DNA from: Lachnospiraceae bacterium
GTDB lineage: Bacteria; Bacillota; Clostridia; Lachnospirales; Lachnospiraceae
Direction: 5' to 3'
Assembly: GCA_003488965.1 (NCBI GenBank)
Contig: DNJW01000057.1
Location: forward strand, 1 to 7,584
DNA length: 7,584 nucleotides
Shown: piece by piece, positions 5,697 through 7,584 of the stretch
Layout of the letters: every line of letters starts with the position of its first letter
Position numbering within the stretch: position 1 is the stretch's first letter
The notes under the pieces: model-generated
The model's input: the letters and a program-made list of their open reading frames with translations, nothing else
What the model was told of the DNA's origin: nothing
Database searches by the model: none
Made by a program: the position numbers and the translations under genes

Positions 5697-6623
5697 TCAT
5701 TTGTATCCCGTATGAAAAGTCATTCCATCTTCAATATCCTTCATCATCTGTGCCTTCAATTCTTCCTTGCCGGCAAATTTCCTCTCCGGACGTTTAAATT
5801 CAAGAAGCCTTACCGTAATTTCTTTTCCATATACTTCCTGGTCAAAGCCATAAATATATGTTTCCGCCCCTATCTGCATTTCTTCACTGACCGTAGGTTT
5901 ATAGCCGATATTGGTTATCCCCTTATAACCCTTTCCATCCATCAGCACCTCTGAATAATATACCCCGTTGGGAGGAAGCAGTTTGTTCCGTCCCGGCAAA
6001 AGATTCACCGTAGGCATCCCAATCGTCCTTCCAAAACGCTTCCCGTGCACTACCCTGCCGCATATCCCATAAGGCGTTCCAAGCAACGCCTTTACCTCTC
6101 TCATATGCCCTTTTTCCACTTCTTCCCTTACATAAGTAGAGCTGATTTCCCTTCCATTATAACAGACCTTGTCAATCAGCTGAAGTTCGTATCCGCAAAA
6201 GGCTGCCATTGATTTTAAAAGCATATAATTGCCTGCCCCCTTCGCACCGAACGACACATCGGTTCCTGCAGCAATATATGCGGCCTTCATTCTATAGGCC
6301 AATACTGATTCAATAAAATCCTGCGGCTCAATTGCTGCCGTCTTATGATTTAACGGAAATTCAATCAAAATATCAATGCCCATCTTAGAAAAAGCTGCCC
6401 TTTTCTCTTCCCTAGTCATCAGTTCCTTTCCAGAAGCTGTTCCAAACAAGACCGACGGAGGCGGATTAAAAGTAAAAACCAGGGCTTTGTATCCTGCTTC
6501 CTTCTGTTCCAGTATGCAGCGTAATAATTTCTGATGTCCTTGATGTATACCGTCAAATTTCCCAATCGCTACAGCATTTTTTCCTTCTAATACAAAATCT
6601 GCAGTACCTTGAATGATTTGCAT
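5697..6623 (-). CDS. ribF: Bifunctional riboflavin kinase / FAD synthetase
   Basis: The 308-residue protein has the usual length of RibF (RibC in Bacillus), which converts riboflavin to FMN and then FAD. The N-terminal adenylyltransferase domain (about 1-180) shows GKFDGIHQGH at 21-30, with H27 and H30 of the HxGH motif, SFGAKGAG at 124-131, and ISSTYVRE at 160-167, matching the family's ISSTxxR motif. The C-terminal kinase domain (about 183-303) shows GKRFGRTIGMPTVN at 194-207, GVYY at 220-223, GITNIGYKPTV at 235-245, and E254 in the position of the family's catalytic glutamate. The ATG lies 3 nt after the truB stop with only a weak GGA-type Shine-Dalgarno, suggesting translation coupled to truB. 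I see no FMN riboswitch; expression appears to depend on the truB transcript. Confidence 0.97.
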   Translation of the reverse strand: MQIIQGTADFVLEGKNAVAIGKFDGIHQGHQKLLRCILEQKEAGYKALVFTFNPPPSVLFGTASGKELMTREEKRAAFSKMGIDILIEFPLNHKTAAIEPQDFIESVLAYRMKAAYIAAGTDVSFGAKGAGNYMLLKSMAAFCGYELQLIDKVCYNGREISSTYVREEVEKGHMREVKALLGTPYGICGRVVHGKRFGRTIGMPTVNLLPGRNKLLPPNGVYYSEVLMDGKGYKGITNIGYKPTVSEEMQIGAETYIYGFDQEVYGKEITVRLLEFKRPERKFAGKEELKAQMMKDIEDGMTFHTGYK

Positions 6624-6626
6624 CTA

Positions 6627-7532
6627 TTATCCATTCTCCATAAACATTTTTACGGGCCAAAAACGCCCGTCGGCCTGACCGAATCTGTAAATCCCATAAA
6701 AGCGTCCATCTTCATTATATACCTTTATTTTTTCTTCCGGCATATAGTTCTGTTCTTCCCTTATCATATCTACAGAAAAAGTATTCCCGTTATCTATTAA
6801 CTTCTGGAACTTCGATTTCACCGTTACCGATTTCCATCCGGAAAAAACCGAATCCACCGGAAAAATCTTTTCTGACAGCCTGCCCTCATCTCTTAGTTTT
6901 TCTATATCCGCAAGAGACAAGGCGTCTTTTGCCAAAAACATTCCCGCCTTCGTTCTTTCCAAAGACTCCATAATCCCTCCGCATCCCAGTTTCTGCCCGA
7001 TATCATGGCAAAGTGTCCTGATATAAGTTCCTTTGGAGCAATTTATCCGCAGCACCATCCGCGGCAGTTCCATACTTTCAATTTCCAAAGCATGTATCCG
7101 TACATTCCTCGGCTTGCGCTCTATCTCTTTTCCTTCCCTGGCAAGCTGATAAAGTCTCTTCCCGTCCACTTTTATTGCCGAATACATGGGCGGAATCTGG
7201 CTGTAGCTGCCCAAAAAAGACATTGCAGCCTCTTCCGCCTCTTGTATTGATACCCTTACTTCCTTTTCCTCCACTACTTTTCCCGAAGCATCCTGGGTAT
7301 CCGTTACCTTGCCAAGAAGAAGCACCGCCCGGTATTCCTTATCCGTATCCGTAAGCATATTGCACAGCTTTGTCCCACTGCCTAAACACACCGGAAGCAC
7401 CCCTGTTGCATCCGGATCCAAAGTTCCCGTATGTCCTATTTTTTTCTGTTTCAGGATACCCCTCAGCTTAGCAACCACATCATGGGATGTAAAACCGGCT
7501 TCCTTATATACGCTTATGATTCCATTATACAT
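6627..7532 (-). CDS. truB: tRNA pseudouridine(55) synthase TruB
   Basis: TruB makes pseudouridine at position 55 in the T-loop of tRNAs. The frame is open from the window edge, with an ATG at 7565, but the ATG at 7532 is the better start (301 residues). MYNGIISVYKEAGFTSHDVV then matches the usual N-terminus of the family, and a GGG-type weak Shine-Dalgarno sits 7 nt upstream, whereas no such site precedes 7565. Counting from 7532, the catalytic aspartate is D39 within GHTGTLDP (33-40). The other signatures are EYRA (67-70), PPMYSAIKVDGKRLYQLAREG (about 114-134) and CSKGTYIRTLCHDIG (165-179). A variable C-terminal RNA-binding region covers about 235-301. ribF follows after 3 nt. The upstream gene, in Firmicutes often nrnA, lies outside the window. 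Its possible 3' end within 7558-7584 is too short to identify. Confidence 0.96.
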   Translation of the reverse strand: MYNGIISVYKEAGFTSHDVVAKLRGILKQKKIGHTGTLDPDATGVLPVCLGSGTKLCNMLTDTDKEYRAVLLLGKVTDTQDASGKVVEEKEVRVSIQEAEEAAMSFLGSYSQIPPMYSAIKVDGKRLYQLAREGKEIERKPRNVRIHALEIESMELPRMVLRINCSKGTYIRTLCHDIGQKLGCGGIMESLERTKAGMFLAKDALSLADIEKLRDEGRLSEKIFPVDSVFSGWKSVTVKSKFQKLIDNGNTFSVDMIREEQNYMPEEKIKVYNEDGRFYGIYRFGQADGRFWPVKMFMENG

Positions 7533-7584
7533 TTTTTTCCCATTTCTGCGCTGCTTTTTACGCATAACGAGTTTGTGGCAAGCA

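Noticed and set aside
3540..5797. Plus-strand frames opposite the hydrolase, transporter and ribF genes
   Set aside because: They are antisense shadows of well-identified genes with no own domain evidence.
6600..6640. FMN riboswitch before ribF
   Set aside because: Only 3 nt separate truB and ribF, with no room for an aptamer.
7533..7584. 3' end of an upstream gene (nrnA by synteny)
   Set aside because: At most about 20 codons could be present in either alternative frame and none shows a recognisable C-terminus, so it cannot be supported.
1..7584. CRISPR array, transposon, tRNA or rRNA genes
   Set aside because: No regularly spaced repeats, transposase frames, terminal inverted repeats or tRNA/rRNA-like segments were seen. 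Coding genes fill nearly the whole window.

Overview
The window reads as a stretch of chromosomal core genome from a Gram-positive member of the Clostridia, most likely Lachnospiraceae. This is inferred from the Firmicutes-type order truB-ribF-...-rpsO-pnp, strong AGGAGG-like ribosome binding sites, sigma-A-type promoters, moderate-to-low GC and the protein sequences. No species can be named from the sequence alone. All six genes lie on the minus strand, so transcription runs from high to low coordinates.

In transcription order: truB (tRNA pseudouridine-55 synthase, start probably at 7532) is followed 3 nt after its stop by ribF (bifunctional riboflavin kinase/FAD synthetase). A Na+/phosphate cotransporter-like membrane protein with a C-terminal PhoU-like domain starts 14 nt after ribF. 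These three look co-transcribed from a promoter outside the window. A new unit begins just after the transporter stop. An extended -10 promoter that matches the sigma-A consensus at both hexamers drives a secreted, two-SH3-domain NlpC/P60 peptidoglycan endopeptidase. Three TGTAAT direct repeats, one pair matching the published WalR-box consensus, lie at and just downstream of the expected transcription start.

Next comes rpsO (ribosomal protein S15) with its own strong promoter and a ~90-nt leader. A hairpin with a short U-tract follows it, then a 252-nt rpsO-pnp intergenic region with a long imperfect inverted repeat (2234-2348), and then pnp (polynucleotide phosphorylase). pnp ends at a strong, nearly symmetric terminator (18-66) that could work on both strands.

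Functionally, the conserved genes serve translation, RNA processing and decay, and flavin cofactor synthesis. The transporter and cell-wall hydrolase sit inside this cluster between ribF and rpsO. The interest is mainly regulatory: the pnp leader hairpin, which recalls E. coli pnp autoregulation, and the WalR-like box on the hydrolase gene. I saw no CRISPR array, transposon, tRNA, rRNA, prophage part or defence gene. No gene-free gap exceeds about 250 bases. I do not see a clearly new multi-gene system here.
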